A stretch of 64,000 bases of DNA. Origin: Parathalassolituus penaei (GTDB lineage: Bacteria > Pseudomonadota > Gammaproteobacteria > Pseudomonadales > Oceanobacteraceae). Location of the stretch: assembly GCF_026626885.1 (NCBI RefSeq), contig NZ_JAPNOA010000056.1, positions 1 to 64,000 on the forward strand, given 5' to 3'. Of the stretch, positions 1-11,957 are shown piece by piece; within the stretch, counting starts at the first letter, position 1, and each line of letters opens with the position of its first letter. The position numbers were made by a program, and so were the translations under genes. Below the pieces are notes generated by a model. That model saw nothing but the letters and a program-made list of their open reading frames with translations. It did not search any database and had not been told where the DNA came from.

Positions 1-40
1 GCTTGTAAGGCAGATGCTCTCCCAGCTGAGCTAATCACCC
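1..40 (-). tRNA. tRNA-Val (TAC), 5' part only
   Basis: These 40 bases are identical to the 5' part of the complete tRNA-Val at 166-241, covering the acceptor strand, D arm and anticodon loop. The anticodon reads TAC on the minus strand. The 3' half lies outside the window. It is the third and last visible gene of a minus-strand tRNA cluster. Confidence 0.93.
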
Positions 41-44
41 AAAA

Positions 45-121
45 TGGCGGACTGGACGGGGCTCGAACCCGCGACCCCCGGCGTGACAGGCCGGTATTCT
101 AACCAACTGAACTACCAGTCC
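45..121 (-). tRNA. tRNA-Asp (GTC)
   Basis: On the minus strand the sequence folds as a complete tRNA of 77 nt with an encoded CCA end. The acceptor stem pairs GGACTGG with CCAGTCC, the discriminator is G, the anticodon loop is CTGTCAC (anticodon GTC), and the T arm is GCGGG-TTCGAGC-CCCGT. It lies 4 bases upstream of the next tRNA-Val copy in transcription order and is probably processed from the same transcript. Confidence 0.97.
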
Positions 122-165
122 GCTTAAGTCACTTCGTTTTTCGTATTCTGTTGTCAGGCAGAATA

Positions 166-241
166 TGGTGGGTGATGACGGGATCGAACCGCCGACCCTC
201 TGCTTGTAAGGCAGATGCTCTCCCAGCTGAGCTAATCACCC
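166..241 (-). tRNA. tRNA-Val (TAC)
   Basis: This is a complete 76-nt tRNA on the minus strand with an encoded CCA. The acceptor stem starts GGGTGAT and pairs with its 3' partner, the discriminator is A, and the anticodon loop contains TAC, decoding valine. It is the promoter-proximal gene of the Val-Asp-Val cluster. The copy at 1-40 is identical over the visible part. Confidence 0.97.
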
Positions 242-259
242 CCTGAAAAACGTGAGCGC

Positions 260-287
260 ATTCTACTCTGGATGAGGTTTGTGTCAA
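260..287 (-). promoter_or_regulatory. Sigma-70 promoter of the tRNA cluster
   Basis: On the minus strand there is a perfect -35 box TTGACA (282-287), a 16-bp spacer, and a -10 box TAGAAT (260-265). A GC-rich stretch follows between the -10 box and the tRNA, as is usual for stringently controlled stable-RNA promoters. It directs transcription into tRNA-Val at 241. Confidence 0.8.
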
Positions 288-348
288 ACACTTTTTTTAG
301 AAAAAACCGGATTTTTTTCAGTAACTTGCCGTTATTTTTTAAAATCGT

Positions 349-3300
349 TCAGGTTTTGATCGACTTGTTTCTTTTCTGATCAAATAACACCAGTAAACAG
401 GGTGTCAGGATCAATGTCAGCAGGGTGGCGAAGGTCAAACCACCGGCAATTGCGGTCGATAATTGGGTCCACCACTGTGATGACGGTGCTCCGCTGCTGA
501 TGTGACGGTTGATCAGATCGATGTTCCACTGCATAACCATCGGGATTAATCCCAATACGGTTGTTACGGCGGTCAGCATTACCGGACGCAAGCGCTGGGC
601 TCCGGTGCGTAATGCTGCTTCAACGGCTTCCAGACCTTCTTTACGCAGCTGGTTGTAAGTATCGATCAGAACAATATTGTTATTCACGACGATACCCGCG
701 AGGGCAATCACGCCGACACCACTCATCACAATGCCAAACGGCTCGCCTCGCACCAGCAGACCAATCAGGACGCCCATCACCGATAACACAATGGCGCTCA
801 TGATCAGGCCAGCCTGATAAAAGCTGTTGAACTGGGTGACCAGAATGGTCGCCATCAGGAAGATGGCGATAAAAAACGCCTGTCCGAGGAAGAGGCCGGT
901 TTCAGCCATCTGTTCGAAGTCGCCACGGAAACGCGGTTCAACACCGGCTCCAGCCCAGTCGAGCGCTTTCATTTTTTCCGACAGTTGCTGGATCTTTTCG
1001 GTGGCGTTAACTCCTTCGTGAACATTGGCCATCAACCGGTAACGGCGTTTGCCGTTGATCCGTACCAGGTCACCTTCGGCAGCGATGGCTTTCTGGTTGA
1101 TAAACTGGCTGGCCGGAACCAGCCCGTGTGGCGTGGTTATGTTGAAGTTTGCAAGTTGATCAAGGGTCCGATACGACTCCGGATAACGCAGGACAATATC
1201 CACTTCATCATCGCTGAAGTCAGGCTGGAAGGCTCCCACTTTCTGGCCCCCCGTCAGCATTCGGATCATTGAGCCTGCTGCTGCGATGCTGGTGCCGTAA
1301 CGGGAGGCTTCTTCGCGGTCTACCTGCAATTGCCATTCAACTCCCTCCAGTGGACGATCATCACGAATGTCCTTGAAGTCCGGATCGGCTTCCATCATGG
1401 CTCGAACCTTTTCGAGCATCGGAATAATGGCGTCGCCATTCATGGCGGTCAGTTGCAGCTGAATATCGGCTCCTGACGGCGGGCCGCCTTCTTTCTTGTT
1501 GGTTTCGATGATAATGCCGGGCAGATTGGCATTACGCTGTTCGATCTCTTTGAGAATCTGATTGGCACTGCGGCGCTGTTCCCAATCGATCAAGCCAATC
1601 TGGATGCGGCCTACCAGATCCGGGGCACTGTCTTGTGGCGGGCGAGTAAAGACCGCGGTATAGACCGATTCGATTTCACTCATGTCGGCGAGTGAGCGTT
1701 CAACCTTCAGGACCAGCGCTTCGCGTTCGCTGATGGACAGATTTCCCCGTGCCCGGATATCAATCAGGCCGGTGTCGGAGTCGACATCCGGAAAAAACTC
1801 CACACCATGCCCATGCTGGCCGTACAGAACAGCAGACAGAACAAGGCTGCCCAGCGCCAGAGTCAGGACTTTTAATGGATGGCGCAGGGCGATTTGCAGC
1901 ACCTGTACGTAAAATCCGGTGAGGCCGCCAATCGCCGCAAAGTTGCCTTCTTCGGCTGCCTTCAGGCGTTGTTGCACCAGATCCTGATAACCACCGGTCT
2001 TGCGGGTCACAACGCTGCCGAGCACCGGCACAACGATCAGTGCCATGACCAGAGAGGCGCTTAATGTGTACAGCAGGGTGAGGGGCAGATACTTCATGAA
2101 CTCGCCGGTGGTTCCGGGCCAAAACAGCAAGGGCAGGAACACCGCCAGTGTGGTGGCCGTAGAAGACGTGATCGGCCATGCCATCCGGCGTGCTGCTTCA
2201 CCATATGCCTGTCGTGGCGTATGTCCTTCGGCCAGACGTCGATCGGCGTATTCGGTCACTACAATGGCGCCGTCTACCAGCATGCCAATCGACAGAATCA
2301 GCGCAAACAACACCACCATATTCATGGTGCTGCCGCCCAGTGCCAGCAGGATGACCCCCATCAGGAAGGCCCCCGGAATCGCCGTGCCGATCAGCAGCGA
2401 GTTGCGAATGCCAAGACTGCCCAGTACCAGCACAATCACCATCAGGGTGGCGACCAGCACGTTGTTGAACAGATCGTTCAGCATCGAATTGATTTCCCGT
2501 GATGAGTCCTGAATCACTTCGGCCCTGATGCCGTTTGGCCAGTACGGCTCCACGGTTTTGATGGTGGCGCCTACCTGATCCATGGTTTCAATGATGTTGG
2601 CACCAATACGCTTTTTGATCTCAAGTGTTACGGCCGGTTTGCCATTAATTCGGGCGCTGGTGCTGCGGTCCTTGTAACCGAGGTGGCCCGCGGCGACGTC
2701 GCGAAACAGCACCACTTCGTCGCCACTGACCTTGATGGGCATATTAAGGATGTCGTCGATGGTTTCGACCCGGCCCGGGATACGAATGCCAAAACGTCCG
2801 GCTTCGCCTTGCAGGTCTTCACTCGCAACCAGCGTGCTGTTGGCCCGTACCAGATTGCCCATATCGGTCATCGACAGCTGATAGTTGTCTAGGCGGGCTG
2901 GGTCCACCACAATTTCGGCGATGTCTTCACGTTTGCCCTGAATCGTTGCTTCCAGAACCCCCGGAAGTGCTTCCAGTCGATCCTGCAGATCACTGGCAAC
3001 GGCATACAGTTCACGTTCGCTAATGTCGCCAGACAGGGTTACCACGGCGATTGGAAACAGCGCGACGTTGACTTCAACGACACGAGGCTCATGGCTGTCT
3101 TCGGGGAGGTCGGCCTTGGCGTCATCGACTTTCTGTCGGACTTCCTGAATGGCCTTGTCGATATCCACATCGCTGTAGAACTCCAGCATCACCGACATAT
3201 GGCCGGTGCTGGCGGTGGAGACCATTTCTTTCAGACCGTCGAGGCCGCGCAGTTCACGCTCAAGCGGTTTGTAGATCAGGGCGTCGGCGTCACGAGGGGC

Positions 3301-3465
3301 GATACCATCGTGGGCAACCGATACATACACAATGGGTACGGCGACGTCCGGGCTGCTTTCTTTGGGGATGCCAATCAGAACGGTGACACCCACCACCATC
3401 AACAGCGTAAACAGCATCAGTACCGTGCGGGAGCGTTGCAGGGCGGCATCAATCAGCGCGTGCAT
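349..3465 (-). CDS. RND efflux transporter permease subunit
   Basis: This is an inner-membrane proton-driven efflux pump of the RND (AcrB-like, HAE) superfamily. The 1038 residues match the usual length, with one membrane segment near residues 14-32, a large periplasmic loop, a bundle of segments from about 335, a second periplasmic loop, and a final bundle at the C terminus. The TM4 motif reads VDGAIVV (D398), so one acidic residue of the AcrB Asp pair is kept and the other is Gly. The TM10 region reads VVNNNIVLID instead of carrying the AcrB lysine; this is seen in other members of the family. The start lies within the end of the adaptor gene (17-bp overlap), so the two are co-transcribed. 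No outer-membrane TolC-type gene is next to it, so it probably borrows one. The substrate is unknown. Confidence 0.93.
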   Translation of the reverse strand: MHALIDAALQRSRTVLMLFTLLMVVGVTVLIGIPKESSPDVAVPIVYVSVAHDGIAPRDADALIYKPLERELRGLDGLKEMVSTASTGHMSVMLEFYSDVDIDKAIQEVRQKVDDAKADLPEDSHEPRVVEVNVALFPIAVVTLSGDISERELYAVASDLQDRLEALPGVLEATIQGKREDIAEIVVDPARLDNYQLSMTDMGNLVRANSTLVASEDLQGEAGRFGIRIPGRVETIDDILNMPIKVSGDEVVLFRDVAAGHLGYKDRSTSARINGKPAVTLEIKKRIGANIIETMDQVGATIKTVEPYWPNGIRAEVIQDSSREINSMLNDLFNNVLVATLMVIVLVLGSLGIRNSLLIGTAIPGAFLMGVILLALGGSTMNMVVLFALILSIGMLVDGAIVVTEYADRRLAEGHTPRQAYGEAARRMAWPITSSTATTLAVFLPLLFWPGTTGEFMKYLPLTLLYTLSASLVMALIVVPVLGSVVTRKTGGYQDLVQQRLKAAEEGNFAAIGGLTGFYVQVLQIALRHPLKVLTLALGSLVLSAVLYGQHGHGVEFFPDVDSDTGLIDIRARGNLSISEREALVLKVERSLADMSEIESVYTAVFTRPPQDSAPDLVGRIQIGLIDWEQRRSANQILKEIEQRNANLPGIIIETNKKEGGPPSGADIQLQLTAMNGDAIIPMLEKVRAMMEADPDFKDIRDDRPLEGVEWQLQVDREEASRYGTSIAAAGSMIRMLTGGQKVGAFQPDFSDDEVDIVLRYPESYRTLDQLANFNITTPHGLVPASQFINQKAIAAEGDLVRINGKRRYRLMANVHEGVNATEKIQQLSEKMKALDWAGAGVEPRFRGDFEQMAETGLFLGQAFFIAIFLMATILVTQFNSFYQAGLIMSAIVLSVMGVLIGLLVRGEPFGIVMSGVGVIALAGIVVNNNIVLIDTYNQLRKEGLEAVEAALRTGAQRLRPVMLTAVTTVLGLIPMVMQWNIDLINRHISSGAPSSQWWTQLSTAIAGGLTFATLLTLILTPCLLVLFDQKRNKSIKT

Positions 3466-4543
3466 GCTGGTCCTCCCGGCTGGTGCTGATAACGGTCTGG
3501 CCGCTACGAACGTAGCCAGCGCCGCGAGTGATCAGATTCAGCTGGCTGTTGTTGCTGATGACCCAGATGCCGTCGGCATCGGCTTCCAGCAAATTCACCG
3601 GCGCGAACTCTACCGCCTGTTCGGCGTTGACCACTTTCACGCCGGATCGCCCCTGATCGTCGACCAGCAAGAGGGCGGGTGACAGATGAAATGCCTGTTG
3701 TTCGCCCGTCGGCAATAACAGGTCAGCACTCAGACCGGCCAGCGCGCGTGGCTGGTTGTCATCAACAGCCAGTTCGACCCGGAAGCTGCGAGTGGCGGCA
3801 TCGGCTTCTGCTGCTACAAAGCGGATTTTGCCGGTTACAGTCTGGCCGTCACTCAGACGTGCGCTGGCTTTCTGGTGCAACTGCACACGGCCAATGTCGC
3901 GCGCCGGAACCTGGGCGCTGACAATCCACGGGGTGAAGTCGAGCAGCTGTACCAGCACCTGTCCTTCTTGCAGATAATCGCCCTGTTCAACTTTTCGATC
4001 ATTAATAATGCCCGCAAAAGGCGCGATGATGCGGGTGGCATCCAACTGGCGACGGGCACTGGTGAGTTCCGCCTCAGCGCTGGCGAGCAGGGTTGCCACC
4101 TGTGCCAGCTGGGCATCGTTGGTGAGGCCCTTGTCGTATAGTTTGAGCGCGGTTTTATGTTCGATCTGACGTTGACGCAAATTGGCTTCGGCCTGTTTTA
4201 CGCGGGCAGGCCAGTCGCGCTGATCCAGTTCCATGATCACATCACCGGTTTTGACCGCATCACCTTTCTGTTTGTGAATGCTGATCACCCGAGCCTTGAT
4301 TTCGGCCTTGATCTGAATCGAACGTCCGGGTTCGGTACGGCCGGACAGTGTCAGCCAGGTCTGGCGTGGCTGGCCGGTGATCAGCTTGGTCTGCACTGAT
4401 GGCAGGGCGTCTTCGACCGGCAGAGGGCCTTTGCCGACCGGCTCAGGTTCGGCTTCCGGTGCCGACATCATCCAGACGCTGGTGGCCGCTACCAGAATAA
4501 TGGCAGCCATATAACCTCGATTGATGGGTAATCCCTTGGACAT
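3449..4543 (-). CDS. RND efflux periplasmic adaptor (membrane fusion protein)
   Basis: This 364-residue adaptor links the downstream RND permease to an outer-membrane channel. Residues 10-28 form an N-terminal membrane anchor with no clear lipobox. Next come a lipoyl/barrel-sandwich half (about 70-105), a predicted coiled-coil hairpin (about 110-165), the second sandwich half (DATRIIAPFAGIINDRKV), a beta barrel and a membrane-proximal domain, which is the HlyD/AcrA order. It is the first gene of the two-gene pump operon. A 17-bp dyad (4570-4586) just upstream may be its operator. Confidence 0.92.
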   Translation of the reverse strand: MSKGLPINRGYMAAIILVAATSVWMMSAPEAEPEPVGKGPLPVEDALPSVQTKLITGQPRQTWLTLSGRTEPGRSIQIKAEIKARVISIHKQKGDAVKTGDVIMELDQRDWPARVKQAEANLRQRQIEHKTALKLYDKGLTNDAQLAQVATLLASAEAELTSARRQLDATRIIAPFAGIINDRKVEQGDYLQEGQVLVQLLDFTPWIVSAQVPARDIGRVQLHQKASARLSDGQTVTGKIRFVAAEADAATRSFRVELAVDDNQPRALAGLSADLLLPTGEQQAFHLSPALLLVDDQGRSGVKVVNAEQAVEFAPVNLLEADADGIWVISNNSQLNLITRGAGYVRSGQTVISTSREDQHARAD

Positions 4544-4569
4544 GTGCAGACCTTTGGAACTGAAAAAAA

Positions 4570-4586
4570 TGTTAACACTGTTTACA
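4570..4586. promoter_or_regulatory. Candidate operator upstream of the RND pump
   Basis: TGTTAACACTGTTTACA is a near-palindrome (6 of 7 arm positions match) located 27 bp upstream of the adaptor start codon, in the divergent gap with uup. Position and symmetry suit a TetR- or MarR-type repressor site, but no regulator gene is adjacent and the assignment is inference. Confidence 0.35.
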
Positions 4587-4726
4587 CAGCCGTTCAGGCA
4601 ATAGCAAGCCCTCTACCGACGTACGGCCAAACTGTCGGATCGGATATTCCTGTCTGCCTCTGGGCAGCCTTCGCTCCTGCCATTACACTGCGGCGCTGAT
4701 ATGAATAGCGGGGCCGGAACCAGAAT

Positions 4727-6631
4727 ATGTTGCTAGCAAGTTTGAAACAGGCCGAATTGGCCTTCGGTGACCATGTGTTACTCGACAAGGTCGACCTCGA
4801 AATCCACAGCGGCGAACGTCTGTGTGTGGTGGGGCGTAACGGTGAAGGCAAATCCACCCTACTCAAGATTCTGAACGGAACCATGACGCTGGATGATGGC
4901 AGTGTGCAACGTCGCGATATGCTGCGTATTGCCTCGCTGCAGCAGGAGCTGCCCGCCAAGGTCGATATTCCTGTATACGACGTCATCGCGGAAGGCCTGG
5001 GGGAGCTGGGTTCGGTGATTGCCCGTTATCACGACGAAACCCATAAAGGTGAACACGCGGATCTGAATCTGCTGGAAAAGCTGCAAGCCCGTATTGAAGC
5101 CGCGGATGGCTGGAGCTGGCAGCAAAAAGTGGACGCCATTATCCAGCGTCTGAGTTTGCCGGCTGAAGTCTCGTTTGCGAGTCTGTCCGGTGGTTGGCAG
5201 CGTCGCGTTATGCTGGCGCGTGCACTGGTAACCGAACCTGAGTTGTTGATTCTCGACGAACCAACCAACCACATGGACATTGCCACCATCCAGTGGCTGG
5301 AAGAACAGCTGAAGCAATTTAACGGTGCGCTGGTGTTTATCAGTCACGACCGCGCATTTGTGCAAAACCTGTCGACGCGCATTGTTGAACTGGACCGTGG
5401 CCATTTGTACCAGTGGCTGGGCGATTACAACGGCTTTCTGGAATATCGTGAAAAACGCCTGGAAGACGAAGCCAACCAGAATGCGCTGTTCGACAAGCGT
5501 CTGGCTGAAGAAGAAAAGTGGATTCGTCAGGGGATCAAGGCGCGCCGTACCCGTAACGAAGGTCGCGTAGAGCGTCTGAAAGACTTGCGTCGCGAGCGTG
5601 CGGCCCGTCGTGATGTGCAGGGTGCTGCCAATATCAGCATGACCTCCACGGAAGCATCTGGCAAACAGGTGTTCGAGGTAAAGGACATCAGTTACGCCTG
5701 GAAAGACAAAAAGCAGGTCAGCCACTTCTCGACCATCGTACAACGTGGTGATCGTATTGGTCTGGTCGGTCCCAACGGTGTGGGTAAAAGTACCCTGCTG
5801 AAGCTGTTGCTGGGGCAGATGGAACCGCAAAGTGGTTCCATCAAAACCGGCACCAAGCTGGAAGTGGCCTACTTCGATCAGGGACGTCATGAACTGGATG
5901 ATGAAAAGTCCATTGCGGACAACGTAGCTGACGGTAAGGACTTCGTGACCGTTAACGGTCAGAACCGTCATGTGATTGGTTATCTGGGTGACTTCCTGTT
6001 CCCGGCGGTACGTGCCCGCACCCCGGTCAAAGCTCTGTCGGGTGGTGAGCGTAACCGTGTTTTGCTGGCCAAGCTGTTCCTGAAACCATGCAATCTGCTG
6101 GTAATGGACGAACCGACCAACGACCTGGATGTGGAAACCCTGGAGCTGCTGGAAGAACGCCTCATGGAATACCAGGGCACCCTGCTGCTGGTGAGTCACG
6201 ACCGTGCTTTTATCGACAACGTTGCAACCCAGCTGTGGGTGTTCAGCGAAAACGGTGAAATCGAAGAGGAAGTTGGCGGTTATTCTGATTGGCAGGCGCG
6301 CAAGCAGGTTCGTGATGCTGAGCGCCAGAAAAATGCTGCTCGTGCAGCGGCGGCCAAACCGGTTGAAAAAGCAGCGGCAGCAGCTAGCACCACGGCTGCG
6401 CCAAAAGCCAAGCTGTCCTACAAGCTGCAGCGTGAGCTGGATATGTTGCCTGAGCAGATTGCCGAGGCCGAAGCCAAGCGAGATGATCTGCGCGCCAAAG
6501 CCGGTGCTGCGGATTTCTACAGTGGTGATCAGACGCAAATCCAGAAAGTGCTGGCGGAACTGGCTGATGCCGAAACCCGAGTTGAGGCCTTGGAGGAGCG
6601 TTGGTTGGAGCTAGAGGAAATGGCGTCATGA
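4727..6631 (+). CDS. uup: ABC-F ATPase Uup
   Basis: This soluble ABC-F protein of 634 residues is close to E. coli Uup (635) in length and layout. ABC domain 1 has Walker A GRNGEGKST (residues 36-44), signature LSGGWQRRV and Walker B LLILDEPTNHMD. Domain 2 has GPNGVGKST, LSGGERNRV and LLVMDEPTNDLD. An alanine/lysine linker leads to the C-terminal coiled-coil domain (about 560-634) typical of Uup and involved in DNA binding in E. coli. There are no membrane segments, as expected for ABC-F. Uup is linked to precise excision and to ribosome or replication-fork rescue. The stop overlaps the start of the next gene (ATGA), so the two are translationally coupled. Confidence 0.92.
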   Translation: MLLASLKQAELAFGDHVLLDKVDLEIHSGERLCVVGRNGEGKSTLLKILNGTMTLDDGSVQRRDMLRIASLQQELPAKVDIPVYDVIAEGLGELGSVIARYHDETHKGEHADLNLLEKLQARIEAADGWSWQQKVDAIIQRLSLPAEVSFASLSGGWQRRVMLARALVTEPELLILDEPTNHMDIATIQWLEEQLKQFNGALVFISHDRAFVQNLSTRIVELDRGHLYQWLGDYNGFLEYREKRLEDEANQNALFDKRLAEEEKWIRQGIKARRTRNEGRVERLKDLRRERAARRDVQGAANISMTSTEASGKQVFEVKDISYAWKDKKQVSHFSTIVQRGDRIGLVGPNGVGKSTLLKLLLGQMEPQSGSIKTGTKLEVAYFDQGRHELDDEKSIADNVADGKDFVTVNGQNRHVIGYLGDFLFPAVRARTPVKALSGGERNRVLLAKLFLKPCNLLVMDEPTNDLDVETLELLEERLMEYQGTLLLVSHDRAFIDNVATQLWVFSENGEIEEEVGGYSDWQARKQVRDAERQKNAARAAAAKPVEKAAAAASTTAAPKAKLSYKLQRELDMLPEQIAEAEAKRDDLRAKAGAADFYSGDQTQIQKVLAELADAETRVEALEERWLELEEMAS

Positions 6632-7107
6632 TCTGGGGGATTTTTGCCGTAGTGGGGCTGATGTTGTTTGGCTCCATTTACTGGCTGAAACCCAGTCCTC
6701 GTGACCAACGGCTGGCCGCATTGCGGCTGGCTGCTATCAAGCTGGGGCTGCAGGTTCGCCATCATAATTTTCAGCCGGATATGGCTAAAACCGGTGTGCG
6801 GGAAGCCATTACGGGTACGTCGTACAGCCGTATGAAAAATCCTGGCAAACCTCAGGGCAATCTGCTGTTTCGTATTGTGGGGCAGCCAGCCTGGGATAAC
6901 GAAGCCCTGCCGGATGGACTGTCCTGGCATGACAAGCCTGCCGATGTACAGAAAACCGGCCAGCAGATCTCCAGTCTGTTGCTGGGCTGGCCAGACAAGT
7001 TGTACTTGCTGGAAGTATACGAAAACCGGGTCATGCTGATGGCGGCCGAGAATCGTGAAGCCACTGCGGAAGTGTATGCCAACGTGATTGATACGTTCCT
7101 GGGCTGA
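6628..7107 (+). CDS. Small membrane-anchored protein of unknown function
   Basis: This is a 159-residue protein with one N-terminal hydrophobic segment (residues 1-19, MIWGIFAVVGLMLFGSIYWL) and a soluble rest. I chose the ATG at 6628 because it overlaps the uup stop as ATGA and is preceded by AGAGGA at 6613-6618. A longer reading from TTG at 6601 would run into the uup coiled coil and adds nothing hydrophobic. I do not recognise a domain. The coupling to uup suggests a shared transcript, not necessarily a shared function. A strong terminator follows at 7192-7217. Confidence 0.8.
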   Translation: MIWGIFAVVGLMLFGSIYWLKPSPRDQRLAALRLAAIKLGLQVRHHNFQPDMAKTGVREAITGTSYSRMKNPGKPQGNLLFRIVGQPAWDNEALPDGLSWHDKPADVQKTGQQISSLLLGWPDKLYLLEVYENRVMLMAAENREATAEVYANVIDTFLG

Positions 7108-7191
7108 TTCGCATATCGATGTCGATAGTGGATGGCTGACGACTGTGGGCCGTGTCAGCATCAGTAGGCAGTGAGTATAAGAACCAAAAAG

Positions 7192-7217
7192 AAAAGGCCG
7201 GAATTACCGGCCTTTTT
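7192..7217. terminator. Bidirectional rho-independent terminator
   Basis: A perfect 10-bp stem, AAAAGGCCGG with CCGGCCTTTT around loop AATTA, is flanked by A and T tracts, so it can work on both strands. It sits between the uup operon and the convergent gene at 7248-8030. Confidence 0.9.
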
Positions 7218-7247
7218 CTTGTCTGCTGTTCGGGCTGAGATCGGCGA

Positions 7248-8030
7248 TCAGATCTTGCCCTCCAGTTCTTCCAGATGACGGATCAGACGGTCGTTGTAGC
7301 TGATAACCAGGAATGGAACGTCCATTTCGTGTTGACGAGTAATGGAGTTACGCAGGAAGCGCCATTTGCTGTTGATGTTATCCATTAGAATGTAGGTTTG
7401 TGGGCGGTAGGCAACAGATTTCAGATCTGCCAGTTTGAACTCGAAATCCATGGTCATGGTTTGCAGGGAGCGTTTGTACTCACCCATGTTGACGTCGGCC
7501 TTGTTGAGGGCAGCACTGGCAGCGTATTTGGTAGTCATTTCCTGTAGCAACAGTGCCATTGAGCGGGCTTTTTCAACAGCCGGATTTATGGTGTTACTAC
7601 CAGCAATATTTTGGTAAGACTCGCTGATTCGGGTAACCAAAGCATTGTTCAGACGAGCCAAGTCTTCGACAACCTGAGCACTGGTGGCGCCTTGGTTGTG
7701 CACCAGATTGCGGTTGCTGTTCAGTGACAGCTGGAATGCTTGCCAGTCGGTATCGATGGCATCCAGATGAGTCACCAGTTTGTCGGCGGCAACCATCTCG
7801 CGAGCGCTTGTCATGGCCTGACTGAAAGACTCAACATCGGCATCCATTCGACGTTCATATTTGCTGTCGGCATCGAGACCGGCAAACATGAAGAAATCCG
7901 TCATGGCACTGATTGAGGCAAGGCGCATATGTTGTAACTGGATCAACAGCTGTTCCGCGTCTGCGGAGGCTGAAGCAGAAGTAACAAGAAGGATCACAGA
8001 CAGGATCAGTGAGTGCAGGTGCTTCATCAT
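7248..8030 (-). CDS. Secreted helical protein of unknown function
   Basis: This 260-residue protein has a clear N-terminal signal peptide (hydrophobic core LILSVILLVTSA, cleavage probably near SASA-DAEQ), so it is likely periplasmic. The mature part is almost entirely helical, with two parallel halves: residues about 30-130 and about 150-255. The second half carries AVEKARSMALLLQEMTTKYA, which is reminiscent of the RMLSQRMAK pattern of the PilJ/NarX-like sensor domain. That similarity is weak and by eye only. There is no C-terminal membrane anchor or signalling domain, so it would be a free periplasmic domain. The start is one of two adjacent ATG codons. It is a single-gene unit, convergent with the uup operon. 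Confidence 0.75.
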   Translation of the reverse strand: MMKHLHSLILSVILLVTSASASADAEQLLIQLQHMRLASISAMTDFFMFAGLDADSKYERRMDADVESFSQAMTSAREMVAADKLVTHLDAIDTDWQAFQLSLNSNRNLVHNQGATSAQVVEDLARLNNALVTRISESYQNIAGSNTINPAVEKARSMALLLQEMTTKYAASAALNKADVNMGEYKRSLQTMTMDFEFKLADLKSVAYRPQTYILMDNINSKWRFLRNSITRQHEMDVPFLVISYNDRLIRHLEELEGKI

Positions 8031-8383
8031 CAGAATCTCGATTTATGATTATTTTTATTGACTGTGAGTGTATGAGATTCCCTTACAGAACCCTATAGCT
8101 GCTCACATAAATTAACAAAAAACTTCCATTACCAGTAAACACGTAAAAAGGCTATACGACCTGGTAACAAGAATGAACCGCCATAGTGAGCCATCCGGAC
8201 CGGGGTTAGCAACTGCTTTTGATTCTGTCTTGTATGGCCACTTTCATTACGTGCATTTTCTACCATTTTTTCACGAAATGCGTTGTTTACCCTGCACCAT
8301 TTTCCTGTCTTTTTGCCGGTGGCTGACACTCGTTCTAATCTTTGATGTTGACAACGATCAGAACTTGGCTGAATCTTGGGAAA

Positions 8384-8416
8384 ATTCAAACGCCTGTATG
8401 AAATGATTGTTTGAAT
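8384..8416. promoter_or_regulatory. PsrA-like operator sites upstream of fadBA
   Basis: ATTCAAAC (8384-8391) and GTTTGAAT (8409-8416) form a perfect inverted repeat. The left half is also followed after 4 bp by GTATGAA, giving CAAAC-N4-GTATG, close to the PsrA pattern CAAAC-N2-4-GTTTG known from Pseudomonas. PsrA is a TetR-family fatty-acid sensor that represses beta-oxidation genes. The site lies about 90 bp upstream of fadB. The rest of the 8031-8501 gap shows nothing else I can name. Confidence 0.55.
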
Positions 8417-8501
8417 TCTGGCCTCGACAATCCGAATAAACATTCCCGTCTGGATACGGTCCATGATGGGGAGGCAAATGAACGCTACGGGAGATCCGCG
8501 G

Positions 8502-11875
<3,374 letters not shown>

Positions 11876-11906
11876 CAGACATTGATACGTTCTCTGGTGT
11901 TATACC

Positions 11907-11941
11907 AAAAACGGCATCCATAATATGGGTGCCGTTTTTTT
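11907..11941 (+). terminator. Terminator after fadA
   Basis: A stem built on AAAACGGCA and TGCCGTTTT, with a short AT-rich loop, is followed by a run of seven T. It ends the fadBA transcript and, because of the A tract on the other side, may also serve the convergent GAF gene. Confidence 0.85.
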
Positions 11942-11957
11942 GTTAAGGGTCCCTGGC

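Noticed and set aside
349-3465. Loss of one TM4 Asp in the RND pump as a sign of inactivation
   Set aside because: VDG in TM4 and Asn-rich TM10 occur in other intact RND families; the frame is complete.
4859-6538. A 559-codon open frame on the minus strand opposite uup
   Set aside because: It lies wholly inside uup, which has all ABC-F motifs. The antisense translation has no family resemblance and skewed composition.
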